From Areca catechu (lineage: Eukaryota > Streptophyta > Magnoliopsida > Arecales > Arecaceae): DNA of 64,000 nt. The DNA lies in NCBI GenBank assembly GCA_021397845.1, contig CM038052.1:41152449-41216448 (forward strand). The letters run 5' to 3'. Both the position numbers and the translations under genes were made by a program. The notes under the pieces are model-generated. The model ran no database searches. It was not told the DNA's origin and saw nothing but the letters and a program-made list of their open reading frames with translations. Positions 1 to 10,429 of the stretch are shown piece after piece (the stretch's first letter is position 1; the number at the start of each line of letters is the position of its first letter).

Positions 1-1
1 C

Positions 2-109
2 CTGAAGAAGGTGGCCAAAGCTTTCCTGGAGCTCGGCCTGTCCTTAATACAGTTGATGCACCCACCAGAAGAAGAAGAGGGCCCGGCTGACACCAGGGCC
101 GACGCCTAG
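2..109 (+). CDS. C-terminal end of an antisense extra ORF of the Tat element (partial)
   Basis: An open frame enters from the left edge and ends at TAG 107-109, giving a 35-residue tail that begins LKKVAKAFLELGLSLIQLM and ends in an acidic stretch (four Glu in a row). It runs opposite to the pol genes of the surrounding element. Some plant Tat elements are known to carry an extra ORF in antisense between integrase and the 3' LTR, and the position fits that. The tail alone is too short to assign a domain, and it could be chance. Confidence 0.35.
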   Translation: MKKVAKAFLELGLSLIQLMHPPEEEEGPADTRADA

Positions 110-127
110 ACCACTACTGATACGGGA

Positions 128-240
128 CTGCGGAGGCCTTGGTTGAGTCTTCGGATGCTGCGCGGGAGGTCGAAGCCGATGCAGGACCTGCGGAGGCCTT
201 GGTTGAGGCTTCGGATGCTGTGCGGGAGGCCGAAGCCAAA
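128..240. repeat. Two-copy 60-bp tandem repeat
   Basis: The block starting ctgcggaggccttggttga at 128 recurs at 188 with a few substitutions. It lies in the non-coding 3' region of the Tat element, just after the antisense ORF end. Confidence 0.8.
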
Positions 241-245
241 GCTCC

Positions 246-635
246 TTAGACGAGTGGGAAGGATCTCCCTCTTTTGTAAATACTTGGCAAGACTTAGAAC
301 CAACTGTAAAAGTCTGCCCATATCTTGTACAAAAGTTTTTGGTCAATGAAATGATATATTGATATTCATCTTTTGTTTCATCTTGTTGTTTTTTTTTTTA
401 TGGGCTATTCTTGCCTTCTGTCGCTGACTAACAGCCCTTCATGGGGTTGCCAAGTGCCCTATTGGCTTTTAACTTAGCTATTTATAAGAAATATTTCTAA
501 GTATCAAGAGGTTGGCTTAGTCCGAACCCATCTTCTTTAGAAATATCTTTAAGGGATCTTCGAACTAGCTATTTGCAATGAAATATCCTAAGTATTTAAG
601 GATCTCACAAAGTACTTTCCAACCAAGATTGGATT
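246..635. other. Non-coding 3' region of element C
   Basis: AT-richer sequence between two tandem-repeat blocks. It has a T-run near 390-400 and a short repeated phrase around 'agaaatatttctaagtat' (488 and, less exactly, 580). No gene is visible. Confidence 0.5.
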
Positions 636-935
636 TGAGTTGGCTGTGCTAGAGCCTTTGCCGATCGAGATCGGACTTAAGTGGGCTGCACTAGAGCCTT
701 TGCTGATTGAGGTCGGACTTGAGTGGGCTGCACTAGAGCCTTTGCTGATCGGGGTCGGACTTGAGTGGGCTGCACTAGAGCCTTTGCTGATCAGGGTCGG
801 ACTTGAGTGGGCTGCACTAGAGCCTTTGCTGATTGAGGTCGGACTTGAGTGGGCTACACTAGAGCCTTTGTTGATCGGGGTCGAACTTGAGTGGGCTGCA
901 CTAGAGCCTTTGCCGATCGAGGTCGGACTTCTTTG
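636..935. repeat. 42-bp minisatellite, about seven copies
   Basis: The unit gagtgggctgcactagagcc plus about 22 further bases recurs at a strict 42-bp period (for example 681, 723, 765), with copies differing by a few bases such as ctgattgag and ctgatcggg. Because 42 is a multiple of three, a plus-strand frame stays open as a 14-residue repeat (640-960). That is most likely a by-product of the repeat. Amplified tandem repeats in the 3' non-coding region are known in Retand-like Tat elements. Confidence 0.9.
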
Positions 936-953
936 TATAGTAAATTACTGCCT

Positions 954-2110
954 TTATTGATAATATTTGCAAAGGTTATCTACATTCCAAGGACGTGCCA
1001 CTTGTCGTCCATCTAGATGCTCGAGTTGGTATGTTTTGGCCAAGATTACTTCGACTACCCGATAGGGGCCTTCCCAGTTGGGGGAGAGCTGTCCTTGTTT
1101 AGTTGGCCTGGATATCTCTGACCTCCGCAGAACCAAATATCCGACTCGGAAGCTTCAAGCCTTGACTCGAGAATTGTAATATCTAGCCATTCTTTGATGG
1201 TAGGTCACCATCCTCAGGTCTGCTTGGAGTCGGTCTCCTCGAGCAAGTCGAGGTCATCCCTTTTCTGCTCAGAATTAGCTGGTTTGATGAAATGATCAAT
1301 CTAGAGGGACTACAAGGAGACTTTCATTGGTATGACTGCCTCGCTCCCATAGGTAAGATTGAATGGAGTTTCTCCAATCGCCGTGTGGGAGGTAGTTCAA
1401 TAGGCCTAGAGTACCGAGTGGAGTTCTTCGATCCATAGCCCTTTGGCATCATTCAGTCGGGTCTTCAGGCCATGCAGAATCGTCTGATTGGTGACTTCAG
1501 CCTCCCAATTGGATTGGGGGTGTCCGATTGAAGTCAACCAGTAGGAGATATGATACTGCTGGCAGAAATTCCTGAACTTCGGGTTATCGAATTACCTCCC
1601 GTTGTCAGTGATGACTGCCTGCGATATGCCGAACCGATAAATGATGTAGTTTCGGATGAATGTCTCCACCTTGGCTTCGATAATCTGTGCTAATGGTTTA
1701 GCTTTCATCCACTTGGTGAAGTAGTCGATGGCTACGATTAGAAACTTTTGTTGTCCGGATACTGGGGGAAATGGCCCGAGGATGTCCATTCCCCATTATG
1801 CAAATGGCCAGGGGGCGGTCAGCGAGACTAGCTTGTTGTCTTTGAACATTATAGTACCTCTGGCATGCGTCGCACCTTTTAACAAAGTCAGTAGCATCCT
1901 TCTGGATGGTTGGCCAGTAATAGCCTTGCCAGATGATCTTGTAGGCCAATGATATACCTTCCAGGTGGTCACCGCATATGCCTTCATGCACTTCTCTGAG
2001 TGCGTAATCGGTGTCCGACGGTTCTAAGCACTTAAGCAGTGGTTGCGTAAACGATCGCTTGTAGAGGATCCCACCAAGGACGATATACCTCGAGGCTGTC
2101 CGATGCACAT
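954..2110 (-). pseudogene. Integrase of the Tat element (H2C2 zinc domain, catalytic core, C-terminal domain), broken
   Basis: Three pieces in different frames make one integrase, read right to left. The first (2108-1830) carries the HHCC-type zinc-binding region, with KRCDACQRY as the cysteine pair and IWQGYYWPTI before it. The second (1789-1592) is the start of the DDE core, with MDILGPFPP containing the first catalytic Asp and AVITDNGR the second. The third (1136-954) is the C-terminal end with LSPNWEGPYRV and a final NLCKYYQ. The function would be insertion of retroelement cDNA into chromosomes. Between the pieces there are frameshifts and stops, so no working enzyme can be made. The order and spacing agree with a normal Ty3/gypsy integrase. 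Confidence 0.85.
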
Positions 2111-2700
2111 GTTTGACTTCGGCCCTATCTTCTGGTAGGGTTCATTCATTAAGCAACGCAAGGATGGGGTCCATCCAATAAGCCTCTCGTTCCACTTGAT
2201 GGATTCCCGATATCTCTTCAGTAATGCTTGGGCTTTATAGGTGCTCTAAGAAAGCCCGGTCGAAGGAATCAGTGACGGCAGTGGCCAGCCATGACAAGGC
2301 ATCCACCCGAGAATTTTGCACCCGGGGTATGTGGATGATCTCGAAAAACTTGAGTTGAGCCACAAGGTTCTGCACTTTACTCAAGTACTTGGCTAGGGTC
2401 GGATCTCTCACCTCGAATTTGCCTCTCACCTAGTTGACCACCAGCTAGGAATATGAGAAGGCTCTGATTCGACTGATGCCTAGTTCATCAGCTATTCTTA
2501 GTCCCACGAGGAGGGCTTCATACTTCACCTGGTTATTTGATACTTAAAATACGAAACGCAGGGCATATTCCAGGCTCTATCTATCGAGGTTGGCCAGGAT
2601 TAATTTTGCTCCGCAACCAGCAAGGTTAGATATCTCGTCCACATGAAGTGTCCAGGCGTGGTCTGAGCCTTCAGCAATATCATTTCCAGGTGTGTCGGCC
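2111..2700 (-). pseudogene. Second (archaeal-type) RNase H of the Tat element, fragment
   Basis: The clearest piece is 2429-2235, with KYLSKVQNLVAQLKFFEIIH followed by R-V-Q-N-S-R-V-D-A-L-S, the end of the additional RNase H domain found after the first RNase H in Tat elements. Sequence to 2700 carries the degraded front part. This extra RNase H is a hallmark of the lineage. Stops and frameshifts separate it from its neighbours. Confidence 0.7.
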
Positions 2701-3301
2701 ATTTGTAGAGGTGTCTCCTATCTCCAAGTACACTCTGCTATGAAGTCGACGATCACCTGAGCCTTCATCACCGACCGAGACTGGAAGGAGATGTCAAATT
2801 TGCCAAGCTTGATGACCCACTTGGCAAGCCGACCCAAGATATCAGGGCTCTTGAGGATTGTCTTGAGAGGTTGATCGGTCAGGATGATGATTGGATGCGC
2901 CTGAAAGTAGGATTGTAATCGCTTGGCTGCTACAATTAGGGAGTAGGCAAACTTTTGCATCTTAGGATACCTTGTTTCGATGTCGTGGAGTACCTTGCTA
3001 ATGTAATAGACCGGCCTTTGCTAGTTGTTCTCTGCAATCCGAACAAGGATAGAGCTCATAGCCTCATCCGATGCAGATAGGTACAAATACAGGGACTCTC
3101 TTTCCAAAGGCTTAGCAAGTAAGGGGGAGTCTTCAGATACGTCTTCAGTGCTTCGAAGGCCGACTGACATTCGTCGATCCAATGGAAGCGATCTGACTAC
3201 CGCAGTGTTTTAAAGAAAGGGAGACACCTTTCAGCTGACTTAGAAATGAAGCGACTGAGAGAGGCTATCCGACTAGTGAGTTCTTGCACTTGCTTCTTAT
3301 T
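2701..3301 (-). pseudogene. RT connection and first RNase H of the Tat element (left half, 3' of the insertion)
   Basis: The open piece 2960-2718 holds the RNase H region of Tat pol: AAKRLQSYFQAHPIIILTDQ, then a ..LGRLAKWVIKLGKFDI.. segment, then MKAQVIVDFIAE. Bases 3300-3170 encode the conserved stretch between RT and RNase H (Q-V-Q-E-L-T followed by a SRFISKSAERC-like segment). This reading frame stops at the copia insertion and resumes at 9198. The family role is removal of RNA from the RNA-DNA hybrid. The domain is broken. Confidence 0.8.
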
Positions 3302-3306
3302 GGTTG
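3302..3306. repeat. Target site duplication GGTTG, left copy
   Basis: These five bases directly precede the TGTAGAG end of the copia element and recur right after its other end at 9193-9197. The two gypsy halves on either side join in the same reading frame if the insert and one copy are set aside. Confidence 0.9.
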
Positions 3307-4186
3307 TGTAGAGAATTCGATTCTAAACCCAACTAGATTTCACGAACCAAATCTTCTAGAACAGCCTTGTTCCCGATCAAGAACGAACGCCCTGATCAAC
3401 AAAGCAATTGTGGAATTGTATCACCAGGTTATGGATGACTATCTACCAGCAATCTCCATTGAAGATCACGATAGGACTCAGGTTTATGGAGATCAAGAAC
3501 AACAAGAACGGGAGAAGAGAAAAGAAGAAGAAGAACATAGGAGTTTTCACGTGAGAAAGGGTTTTTATTTCCAAGAAGTTCATTACACCACACACATACA
3601 TCATCTTACGAGAATACAATATATATATCCCTCGGTCACACGTGCCCGAGATCCCAAAAAACTCTCCCAGCTGGCACCGTTCAAAATAGTTCACCCGTCA
3701 TCCGAGCCGACTCAAAAACATTCGAGCCGACTCGTCCAGAACAAATTTTCTGACTGTTCATCCGAGCTGACTCTAATATATCCGAGCTGACTCGAATACA
3801 TCCAAGTCGACTCTAATACATTCGAGCCGACTCTTCCAGACAACAGATTTCCTGTCTGTGCATCCGAGTCGACCCGAATCCATCCGAGCTGACTCTTCCA
3901 AACAATAGATTTCCTGTCTATGCATCCGAGCCAACCCAAATCCATCCGAGCCGACTCGTCCAGTCCACAATCACCTATTCTAAGACATGCCAACCAACAG
4001 AGTTGACTCTTACAACAGAAGAGTCGACCCAAAGACCCAGACTGACCAAAACTGAGCCTAAATACCTAGGACTTATACCGGACTCAACCCTAGCCCTAGA
4101 CTCATTATGGAAAACCATGATAGACCAGATCAACTCATGTACATTGACCCGACTAGCCATGAATGCACCACCTGAGACAATCTCCA
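3307..4186 (-). repeat. 3' LTR of copia element F
   Basis: It matches 8356-9192 from the TGTAGAGAATTCG end to the shared phrase gaatgcaccacctgagac. The inner end is uncertain by about 8 bases because the two LTRs diverge there. An array of GAGCCGACTC-like motifs lies at about 3700-4030 and a TATA-like run at 3620-3632. Confidence 0.88.
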
Positions 4187-4205
4187 CCTTAGTGCTTCAA
4201 GGCTA
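4187..4205 (-). other. Polypurine tract region of element F
   Basis: On the minus strand the bases next to the 3' LTR read ccttgaagcactaagg, a purine-rich stretch in the right place to prime second-strand synthesis. The tract is not pure. Confidence 0.45.
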
Positions 4206-4452
4206 CATATGCCAGACTCCTCAAACCCATTAACCATATACAAGTGTAGAAGCTATTCCTTGGTAGAGCCTTCATAAGTGCATCCGCCTAGTTCTCCATT
4301 GTATGAACCTTCACCAGTGCCACTTCTTCTTCCTCCACCAGCTCTCTGACTCTGTGGTGCCTCACATCTATATGCTTTGTCCTAGCATGATAGACTGGGT
4401 TCTGTGTCAAGTGTATGGCACTCTGGCTGTCACTGTGTAGGACCACCATACA

Positions 4453-7406
4453 CTATTTCACCCCCATTTCAGACACTAGCCTTCTCAGCCATAGTGCTTC
4501 TTTTGCAACTTCAGTAATCCCTATATAGTCAGCTTCTGTTATAGACAAAGTAGTAATAGGTTGAAGGGTTGATCTCCAAGAAACTGGTCCACCATACATG
4601 CAGAAGAGATAACCTGTTGTAGACCTCCTCGTATCAAGATCATCTGCATAACTTGCATCAACAAACCCTTCCAAAGGACCTGAATCCTCACATGATTTTA
4701 TGAAGTTCCATTCATGTCCTTCAAGCTGCCCACCAAATACCAGTCCATGTCTTTGAGTCCCTTGCAGATATCTCAAAATCCACTTCAATGCCTTCCAGTG
4801 TTCCTTTCCAGGATTAGCCATGTACCTGCTCACCTAGCTTACAGCATATGCTATGTCCGGCCTGCAACAAATCATAGCATATATCAAACTGCCCACTGCA
4901 TTGGCATATGGAACTCTTTCCATGTACTCTCTCTCCTTCTCTGTTTGGGGGCACTATTTTTTCGAGAGAGAAAAATGCCCTGGTAATGGTGTTTCCATAG
5001 GTTTGGCCTTATCCATCCCAAACCTCTCGAGTATCTTTTAAATTTACCCACCTTGTGACAAATGGAGTATTCCTTTGCACCTATCTCTGCAAATCTCCAT
5101 TCTAAGAATTTTCTGAGCTGATCCCAAGTCCTTCATCTCAAATTCCTGAGATAATGCTCTCTTTAGGCCTTTCATAGCTATCATACTTCTGCTGGCTATC
5201 AACATATCATCCACATACAGAAGTAAATATAAAGCATCCTTACTATCCACATCCTTCACATAGACACAATGATCATGTTCACATCTAAGAAATCCAAGGC
5301 TCAAGATAAATGTATCAAATCTATGATACCACTGACGAGGTGATTGTTTCAATCTATACAATGATCTCTGAAGTAGACATACCTTGTTCTCCTGTCCAAT
5401 CTCAATGAAGCCATCAGGTTGCTTCATATAGATTTTTTCTTTTAGTCTTCCATGTAGAAAAGATGTCTTCACATCCATCTGCTCCAATTTTAAATTATGT
5501 TTTGCCACCAAAGATAACAACACCCGAATTGAAGTATGGCATACTACAGGAGAAAACACTTATGTATAGTCTACTCCTTCCCTTTGTGAGTATCCCTTTG
5601 CTACCAATCTTACCTTGTATCTTACTCCACCTTGCTCTGAAGGTAATGATTTCTTAGTGAACACCCATTTGGAGCCAATAGCATGAGCATCTCTAGGTAG
5701 ATCCACCAACTGCCATGTCTGATTCCTCCTAAGAGATTACATCTCTTCCATCATGCCTTGCATCCATGACTCTTTATCAGGACTTTCCATGGCCTCTACA
5801 AAACTTTCTGGATCTCCATTCACAGATATAAGAGCATATGAAATTGCTTTGTCCATGCCATTCTAACCGGCTTCTTGATTGTGCGTTGAGGCTTATGCAA
5901 TGCCACTCTCCTTGCACTGTTTTGCAAGTCTACTGTCTGTGGCTCCTCCAGCACTTCCTTTTGAATAGCTGATTCTTCTTGCCTCTCCTTCACTCCTAGA
6001 GAATCTTTCCTGTCCAACTCCACCTCAACTGAAACTTCATTTCCAGCTGATGTTGAAGACTTATCCTCCACCTATGACGGGCTCTCACTGCTGTTCATCT
6101 TATTGACTGCATTTCCTGTTGTAGTCCCCAGTTTTACCAAGATGCTCCTTTCATCAAAAATGACATCTCTACTGATCACAGCCTTTTGAGATTGTGAATC
6201 CCACAGTAGGTAACCTTTGACTCCTTGTGGATACCCTATAAAGATCATCTTCTTTGACTTAGGATCTAGCTTGCTTTTTTCAGTTGCCTCTACATGAACA
6301 TAAGCCGGACAACCAAAAACTTTCAGGTGGCCAAGCTCCACCTTCTTCCCACTCCAAGCTTCTTCTGGAAGTCCACCATCCAACTTGAAGTGAGGAGACC
6401 TGTTTATGAGAAGACATGCTTGAGTAATAGCATCACCCCAAAAAAATTTTGGCAGTGATGACTGTAGCCTCATACTCCTTGACCTCTCCAATAGTGTCCG
6501 GTTCAACTTTTTCGCGACACCATTCTGCTGTGGGGTCATTCTTACTGTGTAATGGTGTTTGATACTATTTTCCTTACAGTAACTTCTAAACTCTGTACTA
6601 AAGTACTCCCCACCATTATCAGCCTGAAGGTACTTTACATGTCTTCCTGTCTCCTTCTCTACCTCAGCTCTCCAAGCTTTAAATCAGGCAAATATATCTG
6701 ATTTTTTCCTTATCAGATACACCCACAGTTTCCTAGAGAAGTCATCAATAAAGGTAACAAAATACCTTGCTCCACCTCTGGATAAAACAGGTGATGGTCC
6801 CCATACATCCGAGTGCACCAAATCCAGCACTCCTTCACTTGGCTTGGTACAAACAGCAAATTTAACTCTATGCTGTTTACCAAAGATACACGGCTCACAC
6901 AGGTCATTTCCATCCTTTTTCAAAGCTGGGATGTTTCCTCTTCTGCTTAACTCCATGAGCCCTCGGTCACTCATATGACCCATTCGATAGTGCCATAGTT
7001 TATATTTCAACTGTTCCACCTGTGCCGCTGTAAGCACTTCAGCACTATCACTTATCACTGAGCCTTCCATCCTATATAGATTGTTGCTCAGTCTTCTTCC
7101 TCTCATTACCACCAAAGCTCCCTTGGTAATTCTTAAACATCCACTACCAGATTGGCAACTAAAAGCATAACCCTGCTCTTCTAAGTAGCCCAAAGAAATC
7201 AAATTCTTTTTCAATTCTGGTACATGTTTGACATTAGATAGAGTCCTTATCACTCCATCATACATCCTCACCTTAATAGTGCCTACTCCAGCTACCATAT
7301 AAGGGTGATCATCACCAAGACTTACACTACCTTCATCTGACCTGTCATAGGTGTAAAACCAATCCCGATGTGAGGTATAGTGGTATGAGCATGCAGAATC
7401 CAGAAT
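4453..7406 (-). pseudogene. Copia pol of element F: protease, integrase, reverse transcriptase, RNase H
   Basis: Read right to left. At 7406-7320 is a degraded protease start. 7298-6684 holds the GAG-pre-integrase domain (K-L-W-H-Y-R-M-G-H-M) and the start of the integrase core (DLVHSDVWGPS, first catalytic Asp). 6539-6072 is the rest of integrase with TPQQNGVAKKLNRTLLE and the PKFFWGDAI, KVFGCPAYVH and FIGYPQGVKGY motifs. 6071-5820 is an acidic linker. 5559-5044 is RT with the intact active-site motif LLLYVDDMLIA. 4833-4453 is RNase H with VDASYADDLDTRRSTTGYLF and ADYIGITEVAKEALWLRRL. The domain order PR-INT-RT-RH defines Ty1/copia. Breaks lie at about 6660-6540, 5820-5560 and 5040-4835, so this is a pseudogene even though most motifs survive. 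Confidence 0.9.
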
Positions 7407-7407
7407 C

Positions 7408-8248
7408 TAGGTATTCTCCCAATCCACTGATCCATCTGATACAACCAGTACTCCTTCTCCATTGCTTTCCAAAGCATTTGCACCACTAGTGTTAGCACTT
7501 CCCTTTTCTATCTTCCAAAGAGGGCAATTCTTCCTGATATGCCCAAGCTGATGACACTTGTTGCATTTCACATTCTTGTGGTTCCGAGACTGAGATCTGT
7601 CCTTGGGCTTTCCCCTAGCTCTTTCCTTAGATCTTCCTCGCCTCTCATTTATAGCAAGAACCTCTGAGTTAGGATTGCCTTTGCAGATCTTTTCCCTTTG
7701 CTCATTGGATCTGAGCACACCAACAACCTCTTCATAGTTTAGGGTTTCTTTCCTAAAAACTAAAGTTGTTATGAGACCATCATATGATCCAGGGAGTGAA
7801 CACAGTAGCAACAATGCCGATCTTCTTCATCAATCTTTACATCCAGACTTATCACCTCAGAACAAACCTAATTGAATCTCTAAATGTGCGCAACAAGATC
7901 TCCTCCTTCATGCATTCTCAAGCTATACAGTTGCTTCTTTAATCATAGCTTGTTTGTCATGTTCTTTCCCATGTATGTGTTCTCCAGTCTTCTCCAAAGA
8001 CCTTTTGTGGTAGTCTCTGAACATACCTCAGGTAAAACCTGATCAGCCAAACACATCCTTATGGTGCTGAAAGTAATCTCTTCTAACTCTTCCCATTCTT
8101 CAACACTAATCTTTTCTGGTCTTTCTTTAACCAAGACCTTGTAGATTCTCTATTGAACCAGCAAATCTTTAACCCTTTGCTGCCATTGGGTGAAGTTTTC
8201 CTTACCATCGTACTTCTCAAAATCTACTTTGAACCCACTTGATGCCAT
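7408..8248 (-). pseudogene. Copia gag of element F with a CCHC zinc knuckle
   Basis: The natural start is the Met at 8248, beginning MASSGFKVDFEKYDGKENF, a typical copia gag start. The typical S-T-I-R-M-C-L-A-D stretch follows in 8134-7943. The RNA-binding zinc knuckle is CNKCHQLGHIRKNC near 7560-7510. An in-frame TAG near 8152 breaks the ORF where homologues usually have Gln, which looks like a C-to-T change, and a frameshift lies near 7860-7820. Gag would form the particle shell. Confidence 0.88.
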
Positions 8249-8340
8249 TACCAAAATTAAGAATTCAAGAGATATGAAAACCATACCTGCAAGAAGTTTT
8301 ACTTCCAACCCTATGATCTTGATCTTTCTTCCACGAACCT

Positions 8341-8353
8341 GGCTCTGATACAA
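8341..8353 (-). other. Primer-binding site of element F (initiator tRNA-Met type)
   Basis: The minus strand reads TTGTATCAGAGCC right beside the 5' LTR. This matches the usual plant copia site TGGTATCAGAGCC with one change, complementary to the 3' end of initiator tRNA-Met. Confidence 0.85.
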
Positions 8354-8663
8354 AATGTAAAGAATTCGATTCCAAACCCAACTAGATTTCACGAACCAAA
8401 TCTTCTAGAATAGCCTTGTTCCCGATCAAGAACGAACGCCTTGATCAACAAAGCAATTGCAGAAGCATATCACCAGGTTGTGGATGACCATCTGCCAGCA
8501 ATCTCCAGTGAAGATCATGGTAGAATTCAGGTCTATAAAGATCAAGAACAACAATAATGAGAGAAGAGAAAAGAAGAAGAAGAACATAGGAGTTTTCACG
8601 GGAGAAAGGGATTTTTACTTCCAAGAAGTTCGTTACACCACACACATATATCCTCTTACGAGA

Positions 8664-8682
8664 ATACAATATATATATCCCT
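8664..8682 (-). promoter_or_regulatory. TATA box of the copia F LTR promoter
   Basis: The minus strand reads GGATATATATATTGTATTC here, a strong TATA-like run at the expected place between the motif array and the R region. The same run occurs in the other LTR at about 3620. Confidence 0.55.
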
Positions 8683-8749
8683 CGGTCACATGTGCCCGAG
8701 ATCCCAAAAAACTCTCCCAGCTGGCACCGTTCAAAACAGTTCACCCGTC

Positions 8750-9045
8750 ATCCGAGCTGACTCAAAAATATTTGAGCCGACTTGTCCAGAATAAATTTCC
8801 TGACTGTTCATCCGAGCCGACTCTAATCCATTCGAGCCAACTCGAATACATCCGAGCTGATTCGAATCCATTCGAGCCAACTCTAATACATCCGAGCTGA
8901 CTCTTCCAGATAATAGATTTCCTGTCTGTGCATCCGAGTTGACCCGAATCCATCCGAGCCGACCTGTCCAGTCCATAATCACCTGTTTTGAGACATGCCA
9001 ACCAACAGAGTCGACTCTTACAATAGAAGAGCCGACCCAAAGACC
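8750..9045 (-). promoter_or_regulatory. Array of GAGCCGACTC-like motifs in U3 of the copia F LTR
   Basis: Roughly a dozen copies of catccgagccgactc, or close variants, lie just upstream (minus-strand sense) of the TATA-like run. The motif is a near-palindrome, and its GCCGAC core fits RCCGAC, the core of the drought and cold element DRE/CRT bound by plant DREB/CBF factors. Regulatory function is my inference. Confidence 0.5.
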
Positions 9046-9192
9046 CATACTAACCAAAACTGAGCCTAAACACCTAGGACTCATACCGGACTCAACCCTA
9101 GCCCTAGACTCATCATGAAAAACCATGATAGACCAGATCAACTCATGTACATTGACCCGACTAGCCATGAATGCACCACCTGAGACTCAACA

Positions 9193-9197
9193 GGTTG
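9193..9197. repeat. Target site duplication GGTTG, right copy
   Basis: Identical to 3302-3306 and directly next to the ..CAACA end of the copia LTR. Confidence 0.9.
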
Positions 9198-10429
9198 GAT
9201 GCCCCATATCGATGACGGCCTTGATTTTGTCTAGATTGATCTCAATTCCTTGCTGGGTGACCAGAAAGCCGAGAAATTTTTTTGAGGTCACCCCGAAGGT
9301 ACACTTGCCAGGTTCAGTTTCATTCAGTGGCGTCTCAGGGCATCGAAGGACTTTTTCAAATCCTTGATGTGGTCAGCTCACCAGAGGCTCTTGACTATCA
9401 TGTCGTCAACATATGCTTTCATGTTTCTTCCAAGTTGCCCCTCGAAGATCCTGTTGATCAGCCTTTGAAAAGTGGCTCTGGCATTCTTTAGGCCGAAGGG
9501 CATCATTTTGTAGCAATACAGCCCTTTGTCAGTGATGAAGGCTATCTTCTCCTCGTCTTCCGGATCCATGCTGATCTAGTTGTACCCGGAGAAGGCATCC
9601 ATGAAGCTTAGAAGCTGGTGACCGGCAGTGGTGTCCACCAGTTGGTCAATCTTTGGTAAGGAAAAGCTGTCCTTCGGGTAGGCTTTGTTGAGGTCAGTGT
9701 AGTCCATACATATCCTCTACTTTCCGTTGGCCTTCCTCACCATCACAACATTCGCCAGCTAGTCAGGGTAGTGGGCTTCTCTGATGAAGCCAGCTTTGAG
9801 GAACTTCTTGACCTCCTCATCAACCGCCCTCTATCTCTCAGGGGTGAAGTTCCTCTTCTTCTATCGAACAAGCTTGCAGGTAGGATCCACCTTAAGCTGA
9901 TGAGTTATGACTTTTGATGGGATGCCCGGCATGTCAGATGCCAACCAGGTGAAGACATCGATATTGTCCCGTAGGAATCCAACTAGCTCTGACTTGGCCT
10001 CCTTGCTGAGCATGCTCCCGATCTGCAGGATCTTAGTAGGATCATCTTCCCGAAGGAGTACGAATAGGATTCTCTTAATCGATTCTCCATAGCAGTCAGT
10101 TTTGGACCTGGGATCAAGTTGTTCCAAGATGGAATGGTCTCTCGATTGCCTATCCTGAAGGTCAAACATTGTCTGGCCATCTTGTGATCCCCTCTCGTCT
10201 TTCCGATCCCGTTCCGAGTCAGAAATTTCGCCAACAAGTGGTAAGTAGACACAATGGCTCAAAATTTGTTCAGGGCTGGCTGTCCCAAAATGGCGTTGCA
10301 AGCAGATGTCGTCTGAATGACCATAAAATTGATGGGGAGGGTTTTTTGATAAGGCTCTGATCCGTTGGTTACGGGCAGAGTTATTTTTCCCTCTACGCTA
10401 ACAAAGTTCCCTCCGAACCTAGTTAACAG
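9198..10429 (-). pseudogene. Reverse transcriptase and upstream pol of the Tat element (right half, 5' of the copia insertion)
   Basis: The piece 9569-9378 is the RT palm, with FITDKGLYCYKMMPFGLKNA followed by the intact active-site motif AYVDDMIVKS. Bases 9840-9600 hold the earlier RT fingers in broken frames. The piece 10301-9861 is the protease-to-RT linker typical of Tat pol, with DPTKILQIGSMLSKEAKSEL, then FTWLASDMPGIPSKVITHQL. The last part before the solo LTR (10429-10340) encodes the C-terminal half of the protease domain (a V-E-G-K-I-T-L-P-V segment). The frame is lost in several places, so no enzyme can result. Confidence 0.87.

Larger units (their letters stand above)
3307..9192 (-). 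mobile_element. Ty1/copia retrotransposon (element F), nearly complete, inserted in element C
   Basis: It has two LTRs (3307 to about 4186, and 8356-9192), a primer-binding site next to the right LTR, a purine-rich tract next to the left LTR, and between them gag, protease, integrase, RT and RNase H in copia order on the minus strand. A perfect 5-bp target duplication flanks it. The two LTRs differ at several positions per hundred, mostly transitions, plus small indels, so the insertion is not recent. Several stops and frameshifts lie in the coding region. The element is 5886 bp long. Its LTRs carry an unusual array of GAGCCGACTC-like motifs. Confidence 0.93.
8356..9192 (-). repeat. 5' LTR of copia element F
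   Basis: It runs from the TGTAAAGAATTCG inner end to ..CTCAACA at 9192, followed by the GGTTG target duplication. On the minus strand the U3 part is at high coordinates (9192 down to about 8690) and R-U5 at low coordinates. Confidence 0.9.

Noticed and set aside
640..960. Plus-strand 106-codon frame with a 14-residue repeat
   Set aside because: By-product of a 42-bp minisatellite in non-coding retroelement DNA.
3710..4233. Minus-strand and plus-strand frames of 70-106 codons rich in E-S-A-R-M or S-Q-L
   Set aside because: They come from the motif array of the copia F LTR, not from a gene.
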